A stretch of DNA of 64,000 nt from Diphasiastrum complanatum. Its lineage: Eukaryota > Streptophyta > Lycopodiopsida > Lycopodiales > Lycopodiaceae. The notes under the pieces were generated by a model that saw nothing but the letters and a program-made list of their open reading frames with translations, was not told the DNA's origin and did not search any database. Positions 23,180 through 33,501 of this stretch are shown piece by piece. The position numbers and the translations under genes are program-made. Each line of letters starts with the position of its first letter. Positions within the stretch are counted from its first letter, which is position 1. Where the stretch lies: positions 58,550,865 to 58,614,864 of the forward strand of contig CM055095.1 of the NCBI GenBank assembly GCA_029204225.1. The letters are read 5' to 3'.

Positions 23180-23454
23180 AGTTAGAATTAAATTAGAATC
23201 ACTGTGTTACTGTACTGCGGGTCCTATCAGTGGATAAGGATCAGTTGGCCTCGCCACAAGGCAAGTCGACGAGACACGCATCCCGCCAACGGCAACCTGG
23301 GTCATGCATGGGTTGCCTGAGTGAACAACTATATGTACAGTGTAATTTCATTTTGAGAAATATAGTTGCTATGTGAGCTTGCTGAGGAGAGTGATTTTCT
23401 GTCTGTGTTACTGTGTAGCATGATCTGTGTTCCTGTGCAAAGCAAATTCTAAGT
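23180..23454 (+). repeat. 3' LTR of copia A
   Basis: 275 bases, about 96 percent identical to 17736-18011, with the same non-TG/CA ends. The CTTAT target duplicate follows at 23455-23459. Confidence 0.9.
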
Positions 23455-24620
23455 CTTATCCCCATCATGGATTGGTGAGAATTTCTCAAACCAATCACGT
23501 TTCCCGGTCATATGCCTTGTGGCACCTGAATCTATGAACCATCTGGCACCATCATCAATTTGGGATGCCAATGCCGATGAGAACACACTTGTCTCGTCAT
23601 CTTCTCCATCATCTTCGGCAATGTTTCCTTGTTGAGTCAATTTTTCCGCCATTATGTCCGCTTTTTTCTTGTAACATTCGAGTGCCCAATGACCCGGTTT
23701 GTGGCAATAGTAACATTTGTCTTTCTTCTTCTTTTTCCCTTTTGATGACGACTCTCCCTCGTCATCATCATCCTTGGATTTTTTGGAAACCCTTTTCTAT
23801 CTTTTCTGCTTGCCTTTAGCAAGCAAGGCTTGATCCTCTTGTGGGGTTTGCCTTGACTTCACCACTTCGCGACGCTGCTCTTCCTGCGATATGATTCCGT
23901 GGAAGTCTTCAAAAGTAGGCAATCTCTCCCTCGAAGCAATGCCGCTCACAAACATCTGTAGCCCTTCTGAGACACCGTTCATTGTGGTATGTACCAATTC
24001 AACATCCCTGATTGGTTCTCCAATCGCCACAAGTTGATCTCTCAGCTCCTTTATCCTTGTGAAAAAAGATCCCACTGATTCACTTTCTTTCATCCTTACT
24101 GTGTTCAATCTCGACTTCAAGAACATGGCCCGAGCTGGATTGCAAGTTTAAAATTGCATTCTAAGAGCTTCCCAAGCTCCCCTAGCCGTCGTGGCATCAC
24201 TTATATGAGTGATTACATGGTCTTTCACTGAAAGATTGATTAAGGACAATGCTCTATGCGCCTTTTTATCAAAGGCCCTCATATCACATGGAGTGGTATT
24301 TGGTCAGATTTCAATACCTGCCACAATCTCCCATAACTCTTTCTCCATCAAAATGCTCTTCATTTTGAATTTCCAGATGTTGTAGTTAGAAGCCCCATCA
24401 AGGTTGCTTGCATCGCCCAAAATTGCCTCATTGATGTTTGTAATCTCCAAACTACTTGAAACTCCACCTGTAGGCTATAAAACGTATGCCGAAGCCAATC
24501 GTGATGTCAGAAATCACAAATAATGACCTGCAATTTTTGGCTTACCAGGCCACCCGCCGCTCTTTCGCCAAATTGAAAGCCAAACTGGCGTCACTTTCCT
24601 AAATGCTTCTCGTCACCAAC
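23455..24620 (-). pseudogene. Copia B gag and protease start (other half of copia B)
   Basis: On the minus strand the leader (about 24480-24620) is followed by gag. The gag reads NYNIWKFKMKSILMEKELWE, INLSVKDHVITHISDATTAR, then FLKSRLNTVRMKESESVGSF and ERLPTFEDFHGIISQEEQRR, with a zinc knuckle near 23690. The protease site WFIDSGATRHMTGKRDWF is at about 23490-23545. A TGA and a TAA interrupt gag at about 24305 and 24150, and another stop lies near 23797. The reading continues across the copia A insertion into 17735 and below. The far end at about 24620 abuts gypsy T RT without an LTR. Confidence 0.85.
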
Positions 24621-24629
24621 TAGGATCAC

Positions 24630-27373
24630 AACTTGCTCCTGAACAGTATCAAGCACTCCGTTTGTTACTTATTAAGTATCAAGATTGCTTTGCATGGACT
24701 TATCAAGATTTGAAGGATATTCCAACATTAGTGATTGAACATACCATACCTTTAGTATCTGATGCAGTTCCAAAGGTTACAAAGTTCTATCGCTGTAATC
24801 CTAATGTGGCAGATTTGAGAAAGAAAGAACTTCAGAGATTGCTTGACGCCGATTTCATTTATGAGATCGATCATACAAAATGGATTTCCCGATTGTCATT
24901 GTTCCTAAGAAAAATGGGAAATTGCGAATCTGTGTGAATCTCAAAGCATTGAATAAAGTGACACGGAAGGATCACTTTCTGTTACCTTTTATTGAAAGCA
25001 TTTTGGATCGCCTTGCTGGAGCAGAAGCTTATAGTTTCCTGGATAGATTTAGTGGTTACAGCCAGGTTAAGATTGCACCTGCCGATCGTCACAAAACTGC
25101 TTTTGCAACAGAATGGGGCACCTATGCTTACAAAGTAATGTCGTTTGGACTCTGTAATGCACCAAGTTCATTCCAAAGATTTATGCAATTTGCTTTTGAA
25201 GATTATCTACAGAAATTTCTTGGAATTTACTTGGACGACTTGGGAGTTCATAGTACAGATACAGACCACCTAGATCGATTGGAGAAAGTATTTGAAAGAT
25301 GCCGCAAATATCAGATTTCTCTAAATCCAGCAAATTATGGTATTGCCACCGATTATTCTAAGATCAAAGTTATTGTGGAATTGCCACCGCCAGCAACAAT
25401 TCGAGGAATTTATGTGTTTATGGGTCATGCGAACTACTATCGAATTTTTATTATCTTCTTTGCGCATTTAGCATGACCTATATACAAACTAACTATTGTT
25501 CTTATTTGGACAGTAGAGGCATTTATTATCTTCTTTGCGGATTTAGCATGACCTATATACAAACTAACTATTGTTCCTATTTGGATAGTAGAGGCGTTAA
25601 AAGCCTTTGAAAAGTTAAAAAAAAGCATTAACTTCAGCACCAATACTGTGTTCTCCAGATTGGACATTAGAGTTTCATATTCATACGGATGCCTCAAAAT
25701 ATGCCATTGGATCAGTTTTGACGCAACCAGATGACTATAAGAAGAATTATCCCATACGATCTGCAAGCAGACATCTTACAAATCCAGAGAAGAATTATTC
25801 AACAATAGAACGTAAAGCGCTAGCCATGATTTTTTCTGTTCAGAAATTTCGTCACTACCTCATGGAAACGCACTTTGCATTTTATACGGATCATCAACCG
25901 TTACTTTACTTGGTAAACAAGACGTGTAATATTGGACGTATTGCAAGATGGTTATTATTATTGACTGAATTTGACTTTTGAATTGTGGTTAGAAAGGGAA
26001 AGCAACATTATCTAGCCGATCACGTTTCGCGAATTGAATCCGCACCAATTAATACTGAAGTGGATGATGAACTGCCAGATGCTGCGTTGTTCTATGTTGA
26101 AGCAGTACCTGAGTAGGCGGCAAATATTGTTGAGTGCATGATGCTAGGACAACTGAATGACTCCTTGACAAAAGTACATAAAAGACAATTAATTCATAAG
26201 GCTCAACCTTATCAATTGATTGTAGGACAATTGTACCGTTGTGGATCAGATAATATTTTACAAAGATGTGTTTTACCGCATGAAGTACCAGATTTAATCA
26301 TGTTTTCACATGATGGCATGAGTGGAGGACAGTTCTCTACAGATATTATTGTTCACAAACTTTTACAATCTAGTTGTTGGTGGCCTATGCTTCATAAGGA
26401 CACAAAAAATTTTATTCAGACATGTGAGCGAGCACGACGGCCTACTCGACAGAATTATGAACCCTTACATCCAGTTTTATCGCAAGCACCGTTTGAAAAA
26501 TGGGGACTGGATTATGTTGGTCCTATTCATCTTGCAGCGCAAGGATCTCAGGCCTGATACATTATCGTCGCAACTGATTATATGACCAAGTGGGTTGAAG
26601 CCAAAGTTGTCAAAGTGGCTGATGCGAAATCTACGGCCAAGTTTCTATATGAAAATATTATAATCAGATTTGGATATCCGATTGAAATTGTCGGTGACCG
26701 GGGTACACACTTTGTTAATCAAACAATAAAGTGTTTACTGAAAGATTTTTTTGTTATACACAGATTTAGTACTCCCTATTATCCCAGAGGGAATGGCCAA
26801 GCTGAATCTTCCAATAAGATTCTCTGCACCATTTTGACAAAGACAGTTGAAGCAAGTCGGTCCGATTGGGAACATAAAGTGTATGCAGCATTATGGACAT
26901 TCAAAATCGCTTACAAAAATAGCACAAATCAAACACCTTTTCAACTGGTTTATGGTCAAGATGTTGTTATGCCAAGTGAATTTTTAATCCCATCTTTACA
27001 CATAGCAGCAACGGAATGATTAAATGATGATTTGTCTTAACAACTCCGTCATGAAGCATTGCACAAATTATGTGAAACCCGACTGATGGCAGTTCATGCC
27101 TTAGCAGCAGAGAAAGCCCGCTGCAAGGCATGGCACGATCGTCGATTGCACAAGAAAGATTTGAAAGCAGGAGATCTTGCATTGATGTACAAAACCAAGT
27201 TGATCAAGGGTAAGTTGAAGTTTACCGAGGAAGGCCCATATAAAGTGAAGGAAATCCTGAACTATGGCGCAATAATTCTTGAGCACTTGGATGGAAAACG
27301 ATTTGATACTCTGGTAAATGACAGTCGATTACGCAAGTTTTGGCAGCCTGCTCTGCCAGTTCAGCAGGACTGA
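24630..27373 (+). pseudogene. Gypsy T pol: RT, RNase H, integrase
   Basis: RT begins at about 24630 (QDCFAWTYQDLKDIP, then IVIVPKKNGKLRICVNLKAL) and keeps the catalytic box IYLDDLGVHS at about 25220. One lost C at about 24895 shifts the frame before PIVIVPKK. RNase H is at about 25640-26040 (HTDAS-type start, ERKALAMIFSVQKF, FYTDHQPLLYLVNK). Integrase is at 26138-27373 with Asp (WGLDYVGPI), Asp (GDRGTHFVN) and Glu (NGQAESSNKIL); the last Cys of its HHCC zinc motif is not visible. In-frame stops lie at about 25475, 25979, 26114, 26557, 27018 and 27039. The C-terminus shows no chromodomain. The protease is absent, lost with the copia B insertion. Confidence 0.9.
25447..25596 (+). repeat. In-frame 75-base tandem duplication in T pol
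   Basis: Units 25447-25521 and 25522-25596 differ at four or so positions. They duplicate the RT-RNase H connection (FAHLA, stop, PIYKLT). The length is a multiple of three, and both copies carry the same TGA where related elements have Arg. Confidence 0.9.
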
Positions 27374-28209
27374 TCTCAATATATTTTTTAATTTTATTTG
27401 TTTTTCAATTTTTTGTTTTCAGTATTTAATTTGCTGACTTTTTTTTTTTTTTTGAAAAAAGACAGTTAAAAAAAAAACACAAAAAATAAGGAAAGACTGA
27501 TGAGCAAAAGTCAGGAAGTCATCAGCAAAAGGAAAAGGAAGCACGGTATTTTTTTTTTTTTTTTATGGAAAATGACTTAGAAAATTATTGATTGGGACAG
27601 ATTTGGCCAATATAGTATCAGAAATCTTCAATGAGCTCTCAGATTGTACATCCACTCTTGATTTATCTAAATTGAGGTGGGCGAAGGTTCCTGACAAGAG
27701 AAAATTCAATTTTTGAGACAGGCGAATGTTCAGTGATATGCCATTTTGGAAACCTTCACCGAGCATCGTAACCTCATTATGAACCTTCGCCGACCTGCTA
27801 GATGATCTTTAAATGTCAATATTAGGTTGTCCATAGGTTCAGATTGTGAAAAAATGCATTTATGACAGTACGTGGGCGAAAGACCCTCTTGGTCGAAGGT
27901 TCATCCTTCGCCAGCCCTGAAAAACGTTCGTCTGATAGGTTCAAATCCCTAGAAACCTTCGCCGAGATTTTTATAGCCTATTTTTACAGTATTGCACATG
28001 CCTGCAAATATTTGTTTAGAACTGATCAGCCAAACTACTATTCAGTGTAATGGACCCACCAAATTCACATATAAGTTGGCTGAATTCGATTCATTCCTCA
28101 CTTGTGCTAGCGAAGCTCTTGCGAATTTTTCTTGCGACCAAAGGCTTTCAAATTTTATGCATTGCCTTCTAATACACTTTCACGCGTTTATAATTTCTTT
28201 TTGATCATC
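27374..28209 (+). other. 3' non-coding zone of T with CCTTCGCC-like motifs
   Basis: A region between pol and the extra ORF. It holds T-runs and A-runs (27439-27490, 27548-27564) and about seven copies of the leader motif in both orientations between 27680 and 27970 (for example at about 27683, 27760, 27783, 27893, 27905 and 27955). No coding sequence is supported. Confidence 0.65.
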
Positions 28210-29002
28210 ATGACTTCTACCGATACTTCCCAGTCTCCGCGCTATACTATCCATCGTGATGTCTCATCTGCAACGGACATCATGATTCTTCCTAGCACAA
28301 GCATGGTCACTCAGTGGATGACCCTTGCGGAGCCTCTGCTCACTGCAATGGGTATTCATGAGAGAGCCTTTTCGGGTCGTATCAATATGGATTTCATCAC
28401 TCTTACCTTCAATACGTGGAAGGAAGAGAAATCCAAATTCCATATCACTTTCCAGGGAGCCACACACAAAGTGCGCATCACTGAGGCCGCACTTGCAACT
28501 ATAGGAATATCATCTGGTATGCAAGCCTCACCCAATCACAAGCACGTCCAATTGGCCAATCATCCATCAGCCTTACAACTGGACCATCTCAGTGGATTTC
28601 CACCGTACTTTACAAGCATATCATAGAGAGTATGTCCACTCTCCAGATCCAATGGTGCGACAATCGGCAATGTTTGCTAAAGATCTAACTCTATTGGCAT
28701 CAGTGGCAACCAAAGGGGACGATTGCCTCCCTCCCTTGGCATTCGATCCAAATAAGCCGATGGCCTCAGAGCAAATCAAAGATCAGCTGCCGATTGCTCG
28801 TCTCTATTTTCGTGCGGCTATGATGGGAGGCTCTTGGGAATCCCGCTTCACCTCATGGACAACTTCCAAATGGATTGCCGGAGCCCACCGTTGTTTCCTG
28901 CCACACAACCTGGATTTCAATACTGCACATCTCAACTTTATGGAGAAGGTGCAGTATCATTTAATTAAGATTCGGCGCGAAGCCAATAAAAGTCCCCAAT
29001 AG
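28210..29002 (+). pseudogene. Extra ORF of gypsy T downstream of pol, function unknown
   Basis: The ATG at 28210 (MTSTDTSQSPRYTIHRDVSS) opens a frame of about 138 codons to 28626. It continues after a single frame shift near 28600 as HRTLQAYHREYVHSPDPMVR to a stop at 29002, together about 265 residues. It lies between integrase and the 3' LTR, where Athila/Tat elements carry an additional ORF (env-like or antisense). It runs in the sense direction. I see no signal peptide, transmembrane segment or enzyme motif, so an envelope role is not supported. The block FHITFQGATHKVRITEAALA looks like a folded domain of unknown type. Confidence 0.6.
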
Positions 29003-29052
29003 TTGCATATTGCAGGTGTCGTGGGACCGCCACCAGTTTTGGTAGGGGATAC

Positions 29053-29783
29053 TGTTGGAGGGTTTGCGGATCCCAAGGCAACCCTAACCCTAGTTAATAA
29101 GCGAGAGGGATTTGGCACCCTGCGTGTGTAAGTCCAACCCGATGATCACATAGTTATTTGATTGATTAATTAAAAGTTAATAAAGGACTTTAGGCCTTTT
29201 TGTGGGACTTTGAATGTCGCAGGGCCTAAATGTCAAGTTAGTAAATAAAGTTGGGTTTCCCTCCAATTTTGATGGTTCCCACACTTTTTTAAATTTGAAT
29301 AAAAAGAGAGGCAAGACTGGACCAATAGGATTCAGAGGCCAGGGTCCTCCTCTCTACTATAAAAAGGGACCAACTCGAGTTGCTCCTGATGTTCATTTCC
29401 TCATTTCAATAAAGCAGATTGGTTCTCTTTAGAAATGGATTGATGAATGTCCTTGCTCTTCCTCTCTTTTCCTCCATTTCTCATGCTTCCTTTGTATTTG
29501 CTAATTGTTGGATTTGATCATTATTGGGATTGCTATTTCTTATGCTTTTTGTGAGAGAGAAAAGGAGAGAGAGAAGAGTAAGTTTCTATCATTGTTGTGG
29601 ATTTAGGGTTAATGGATGTAGTGTTAATGGATGTTAGTGTTAGATCCTCCATTCATGTTGACATCTGAACTATACTATCGCTCTCATGGGAGCGAACCTA
29701 CACGTGACAACTAACTCCGTCTCTATGATGCTAGATTGACTAGATCTTGGATTCAGGTTAGGCAAGGAAAGAAATCCACTACA
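29053..29783 (+). repeat. 3' LTR of gypsy T
   Basis: It starts TGTTGGAGGG after GGTAGGGGATAC and ends CACTACA, 731 bases. The matching target duplicate GGCAT follows at 29785-29789, after which the G1 RNase H reading resumes. Confidence 0.9.
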
Positions 29784-31469
29784 AGGCATTATCTATATGG
29801 ATCGAAATTTGAGGTATTCACTGATCATGATACCTTGAGATACTTTTGTAAGCAGCCAGGGCTTAGAGGCCGGCAAGCCAAATGGTCTGAGCCCATGTTG
29901 GAATTCCTAATGGAGATTCGATACAAGAAAGGTGCCGAGAATTGTGTGGCAGATTCACTGTCTCGTGTGGTGTATTAGATGTCATTTGTAGTCATTAAAA
30001 ATCACTTATTGTCTGAGATAAGAAAGGCTCAACATGAAGATCCTCACTGTACAAAAGTGGAACAAGAGGTGAGTCATGGCCATGCAGAGTCTCAAGAGGA
30101 GAGCCCTTCTACCTTGGTTAGCACTTATCTTAAGTATTCCATAGAAGATGGAATAGTGATGAGAAATGGCAGGGCTCTTATTCCAGTTTGTAAGCTACTG
30201 TGAAAGAGGATCTTGCATCTCTATCACGATAGCCCCAGTGCTGGTCATCCTAGTGTGGATAGGACCTATGAGTTGATACGACGTAACTTTTGGTGGTCTG
30301 GACTTGAAAGGAAGTAAATCATTATGTGACACATTGTTCTAAGTGTCAAGTTAATAAGGCTGGGATTAAAGTGCCCGGATTATTACACCCGTTACCTATA
30401 CCAGAAGGGAGATGGGAGAGTATTTCCATGGAATTTATTACATATTTACCACATATGCAGCAACAACATAATGCTATCCTAGTTGTGGTTGACATACTCA
30501 CTAAAATGGCTCATTTTATCCCAACTAATAATAAGATTGATGCACTTGGTACGGCTGATTTGTTTATATAGCATGTATTCAGACTTCATGGATTACCGAG
30601 ATCATTGTGTATGATAGGGATTCTTGTTTTACTAGCAACTTTTGGATTGCAGTATTTGAGAAGTTAGAGGTGCAGTTGGGAATGAGTAGTTTTGATCATC
30701 CTGAAACAAATGGGTAGACTGAGAGAGTTAAGCAAACCTTGGAAGACATGCTTAGGCGTATGTGAGTGAAAGGCAAACGCAATAGGAACATTACCTACCA
30801 TTGTTGGAGTTTGCCTATAATGATAAAAAGAATGCATCTATAAAGATGAGTCCTTTGGAGCTAAATTATGGTTTTAGACCAACCAGTCCAGTTACTATAG
30901 GTATGCCTCAGAAGGCACCTAGTGCTATGGAATTTCTAACTCACATGCAACAGATGTTGGAGTTAGCAAAGGAAAATGTAAAAGCGGCGATGGATCGGGC
31001 AAAGACATATGCCGATCTAGATCGTACGCAAAGAGAGTTCGAGAAAGGAGATATGGTGTTTCTCATTATTCCAAAGGACTCGAAAACCCTGGAGATAGGG
31101 AAGTGTTATGAGTTGTCACCTAGATACTGTGGACCTTGGAAATTTGTTAAAAAGATTAATAACATTGCTTATGAATTGGATTTACTTGTTGGTTGTAAGG
31201 TTCATCTTGTTTTTCATGTTTCACAGTTAAAGAAGGCTTTACATGATAGTGATAAGTTGTTGGTTGATGGCCTTGTATTGTTTTAGGAGCACGGAGAGGT
31301 GATGCATAGACCAGCGAGAGTATTGGACCAGAGGCAAAGACGGTTGCGAAATCGTTTGCTCCGTGAGTACTTGGTTGCATGGACGACCTCTCAGTGATGC
31401 TACTGGGAGACCACACATGGGTTGCATGCACAGTATCTAGACTTTGCCATCGAGGACGATGCCATCTGA
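29784..31469 (+). pseudogene. Gypsy G1 RNase H (second half), integrase and chromodomain-like end
   Basis: It continues G1 from 11886: RNase H end (FTDHDTLRYFCKQPGLRGRQ, CVADSLSRVVY), the integrase zinc region (AGHPSVDRTYELIRRNFWW, HCSKCQVNK) and the integrase core. The first catalytic Asp is replaced by Glu (ISMEFITYLP, family ISMDFI). The second half (30580-30800) is broken by several stops and shifts. The integrase C-terminus runs at 30801-31286 (EFAYNDKKNASIKMSPLELN, VHLVFHVSQLKKAL). After a stop at 31286 a chromodomain-like tail follows (RPARVLDQRQRRLRNRLLRE, YLVAW), ending at 31469. The polypurine tract GAGGAGGGAAGGG follows directly. The chromodomain-like tail marks a chromovirus. Confidence 0.85.
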
Positions 31470-31483
31470 GGAGGGAAGGGATA

Positions 31484-31685
31484 TGTACTTTGAATCCCTT
31501 GCCCAATGTAAATTATAAATTTAATTATTAAATTGTAAATGGCTAAGTCACCAACTTGTGGAGACAATTGTAAATTGCAATGTAAATATCTGTTATAGTG
31601 ACTAATTTTGAGATGGCCAAGGGGGTATTGGGTCTCATGAGAGTCTATCGGACCGACCTCCTAAAAAGTAGGCAAGGTTGAAGTT
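31484..31685 (+). repeat. Partial 3' LTR of gypsy G1
   Basis: It starts TGTACTTTGAATCCCTTGCC after the polypurine tract. About 200 bases are nearly repeated at 31949-32120. It then turns into unrelated sequence (31690-31885), so this LTR copy is truncated or interrupted. Confidence 0.65.
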
Positions 31686-31885
31686 GAGAATACAATTTAA
31701 AACCCAACCGAATCAATCACCACAACACAACGTTAAGTGCAACAAGACAAGACAACAGAATTGCTCTCCCACAAACTGTATATTCACACACTAATTAGCA
31801 AGTACAAAGATAAAGTTGCTTAAGAGCACTCAAAGGGCTCGTAGAAGAAATACGGCCCGATAATTCTATAACTGGGCACACGTGG

Positions 31886-31935
31886 TAGGCCATAAAGTGC
31901 TTTGCGTAGCTTGCACACCTTATGTTCTTGTCCCG
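31886..31935 (-). pseudogene. Short copia RT scrap (copia B family)
   Basis: On the minus strand this encodes the RT segment around K-V-C-K-L-x-K-A-L-Y-G-L. It is nearly the same as copia B near 15670-15715. It is only about 50 bases and sits inside the damaged G1 LTR area. Confidence 0.6.
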
Positions 31936-31948
31936 GCCCCTATCACAT

Positions 31949-32545
31949 GTACTTTGAATCCCTTGCCCAATGTAAATTGTAAATGGCTAAGTCACCGGCC
32001 TTTAGAGACAATTGTAAATTGCAATGTAAATATCTGTTATAGTGACTAATTCCGAGATGGTCAAGGGGGTACTGGGTCTCATGAGAGTCTGCTGGACTGA
32101 CCTCCTAAAAAGTAGGAAGGGTTGACCGGTCACCATGACACATGTCATATGTCACATGGACACTTGGTCCAGTGCATGAGTGACACTTGTCAGACGGGTC
32201 AACAGGACGTGTCATATGCTGATTGGGACACTTGGTCCAATGCATGAGTTACACATGTCAGACTGTCCACCTACTAGCTTGCCTATGCGTCAGGGTACTG
32301 CCAAGTAGCAAGTGTCGACTGTGCATGGAGTTTGCCATGTGTCAACGTTTGGATGTGTCAGGGTTAAGGGGTGCTTGAGGGGATATAGTGTGAGCCTTGC
32401 CAGACATTAGCTATCGTATTCCTATGCAGCTATGGTTGGGAGGACTTGCAACAGAGCTCTCGTGTTTGATTGTTGATCTATGTATATTTTCTTGAGATTA
32501 ATAAAGTGACTGATTGACTTAGGATTTCTGAGCTTGTGTGTAACA
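31949..32545 (+). repeat. LTR of the G1 family
   Basis: It starts TGTACTTTGAATCCC and ends TGTGTAACA, 597 bases. A decayed primer-site-like GTTTGGAATCAAAATAG follows, suggesting it was once a 5' LTR or a solo LTR next to another gypsy leader. It contains an internal tandem repeat. Confidence 0.65.
32140..32272. repeat. Two imperfect tandem units of about 67 bases in the LTR
   Basis: Units at 32140-32206 and 32207-32272 share CATATG, GGACACTTGGTCCA, TGCATGAGT and ACATGTCAGAC blocks with several substitutions. Confidence 0.75.
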
Positions 32546-33177
32546 GTTTGGAATCAAAATAGTTGCTTTCGAGGCTTGTGTGGGATTTGGCATCTTCAGT
32601 TAGGGTTTGGTGCATTCTTGGAGAGCCAGCGCCCTACTGTAGGTGATTTGTTGGCAGATTTGGAGCCCATAAGGCAGCAGATTGAAGCCCTATGGTGGAT
32701 TGTTGTTCTTCTTGCACCCTTTGAGCATTTTCTACTACGTGGCTTGATTATTCTCTTCGCTTTTGTAAAAATCCAGCCCACATAGGATTTGTGAATTTGT
32801 TTGTAGCTTCTTCAATACTCACTATTTTTCAGATCTGTTAGTTGCAATAAGCTTCTTGGGGTAGGTCGCTGGTAGGGTAGGGCTTTTCGCCTTCCGATTC
32901 GGTGATCATCCATTGTCTTTTGTCAATTGTCAGTTTGAACCCTAGTTTGCTGATTTTTGGAGAAAAACAGTCTATGTGTAGTTAAAGCTTGGCTGTGGGA
33001 GGTCTATTCTATCCAGTTCTTCTAGGAATTCAGGGTAACCTATCTGTGTAGTGATTTGAGGTGCTGAGAGCTTTTTTTTGCTTTGTTTTAAGAACTTTAG
33101 TTGCTTGATTTTGCATAGTTTTTTGTACACTGCTTTGTTTCTGCTACCTATTCTTCTGCTATGGCATTATATAGTGT
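32546..33177. other. Gypsy leader-like sequence without a clear gene
   Basis: It follows the LTR. A short frame with LADLEPIRQQIEALW (about 32640-32695) could be a gag coiled-coil scrap. I cannot support a gene. Confidence 0.35.
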
Positions 33178-33345
33178 CTGCTGATGGAGTGAGGCCAAAT
33201 CCTAAGAAGGTTGTTGTGATCGTTGCGTGGCTTGTGCCAGCTGATTTGACAGCACTCCGTTCTTTTCTTGGATTGGCAGTATTCTATAGAAAATATGTTA
33301 AAGAATACTCCTATATTGCAACACCTTTGATTGATTTGAAAAAAC
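33178..33345 (+). pseudogene. Gypsy RT C-terminal scrap
   Basis: It reads DGVRPNPKKVVVIVAWLVPA and SFLGLAVFYRKYVKEYSYIA, the end of the gypsy RT domain. It stops at about 33345, exactly where a 21-base sequence also found at 34692 begins. Confidence 0.8.
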
Positions 33346-33366
33346 GGCTTGGCCCTAGGCCTATAC
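33346..33366 (+). repeat. Boundary repeat X, copy 1
   Basis: A 21-base sequence containing GGCCCTAGGCCTATAC, repeated exactly in the same direction at 34692-34712. It marks the end of gypsy homology. Confidence 0.85.
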
Positions 33367-33380
33367 CGTATACTATGGCC

Positions 33381-33384
<4 letters not shown>

Positions 33385-33431
<47 letters not shown>
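33385..33431. repeat. (GA)n microsatellite
   Basis: About 23 uninterrupted GA units. Long frames crossing it are not genes. Confidence 0.95.
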
Positions 33432-33432
<1 letters not shown>

Positions 33433-33501
33433 ACAATGTGATCAACTGTTCAGACCTCATACCCTTATGACTCCTTATCGAGCAAAATGCCAATACGTTA
33501 T

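Larger units (their letters stand above)
17736..23454 (+). mobile_element. Copia LTR retrotransposon A (5.7 kb), inserted in copia B
   Basis: A complete copia element: 5' LTR 17736-18011, primer site 18012, gag, protease, integrase, RT, RNase H, 3' LTR 23180-23454. The five-base target duplication CTTAT flanks it exactly (17731-17735 and 23455-23459). The LTRs differ at about 11-12 of 275 positions (about 4 percent), so it is not new. It lacks the RT catalytic block, so it could not have moved with its own enzyme in this form. Confidence 0.95.
11887..29783 (+). mobile_element. Gypsy LTR retrotransposon T (nested, about 17.9 kb with inserts)
   Basis: A full-length Ty3/gypsy element bounded by matched LTRs (11887-12629 and 29053-29783). 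GGCA(T) is duplicated at both outer ends (about 11883-11887 and 29785-29789), which is the target duplication in the G1 RNase H gene. The order inside is LTR, tRNA-Asp-type primer site, long leader, gag, then pol, a long 3' non-coding zone, an extra ORF and the 3' LTR. The primer site and the extra downstream ORF fit the Athila/Tat side of plant gypsy elements. About 9.6 kb of foreign copia sequence (15034-24620) sits between gag and RT, and the T protease is missing there. The LTRs differ at roughly 20 positions, about 3 percent. Confidence 0.9.

Noticed and set aside
13870-27373. TGA read as Trp (alternative code) in gypsy T
   Set aside because: The delta-tubulin gene in the same window uses TGG for Trp and ends in TAA, and other stops in T are TAA and TAG. 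Decay explains the pattern.
28210-29002. Envelope protein in gypsy T
   Set aside because: No signal peptide, transmembrane segment or glycoprotein-like features are visible in the ORF.
32140-32272. CRISPR-like or other spaced repeat array
   Set aside because: Only two diverged tandem units inside an LTR; plants have no CRISPR arrays.
32534-32785. Plus-strand frame after the G1-family LTR as a gene
   Set aside because: It starts at the LTR end, has a hydrophobic tail without a motif and lies in degraded gypsy leader sequence.
33159-33493. Open frames across the (GA)n run on the minus strand
   Set aside because: They are Leu-Ser repeats produced by the microsatellite, not genes.
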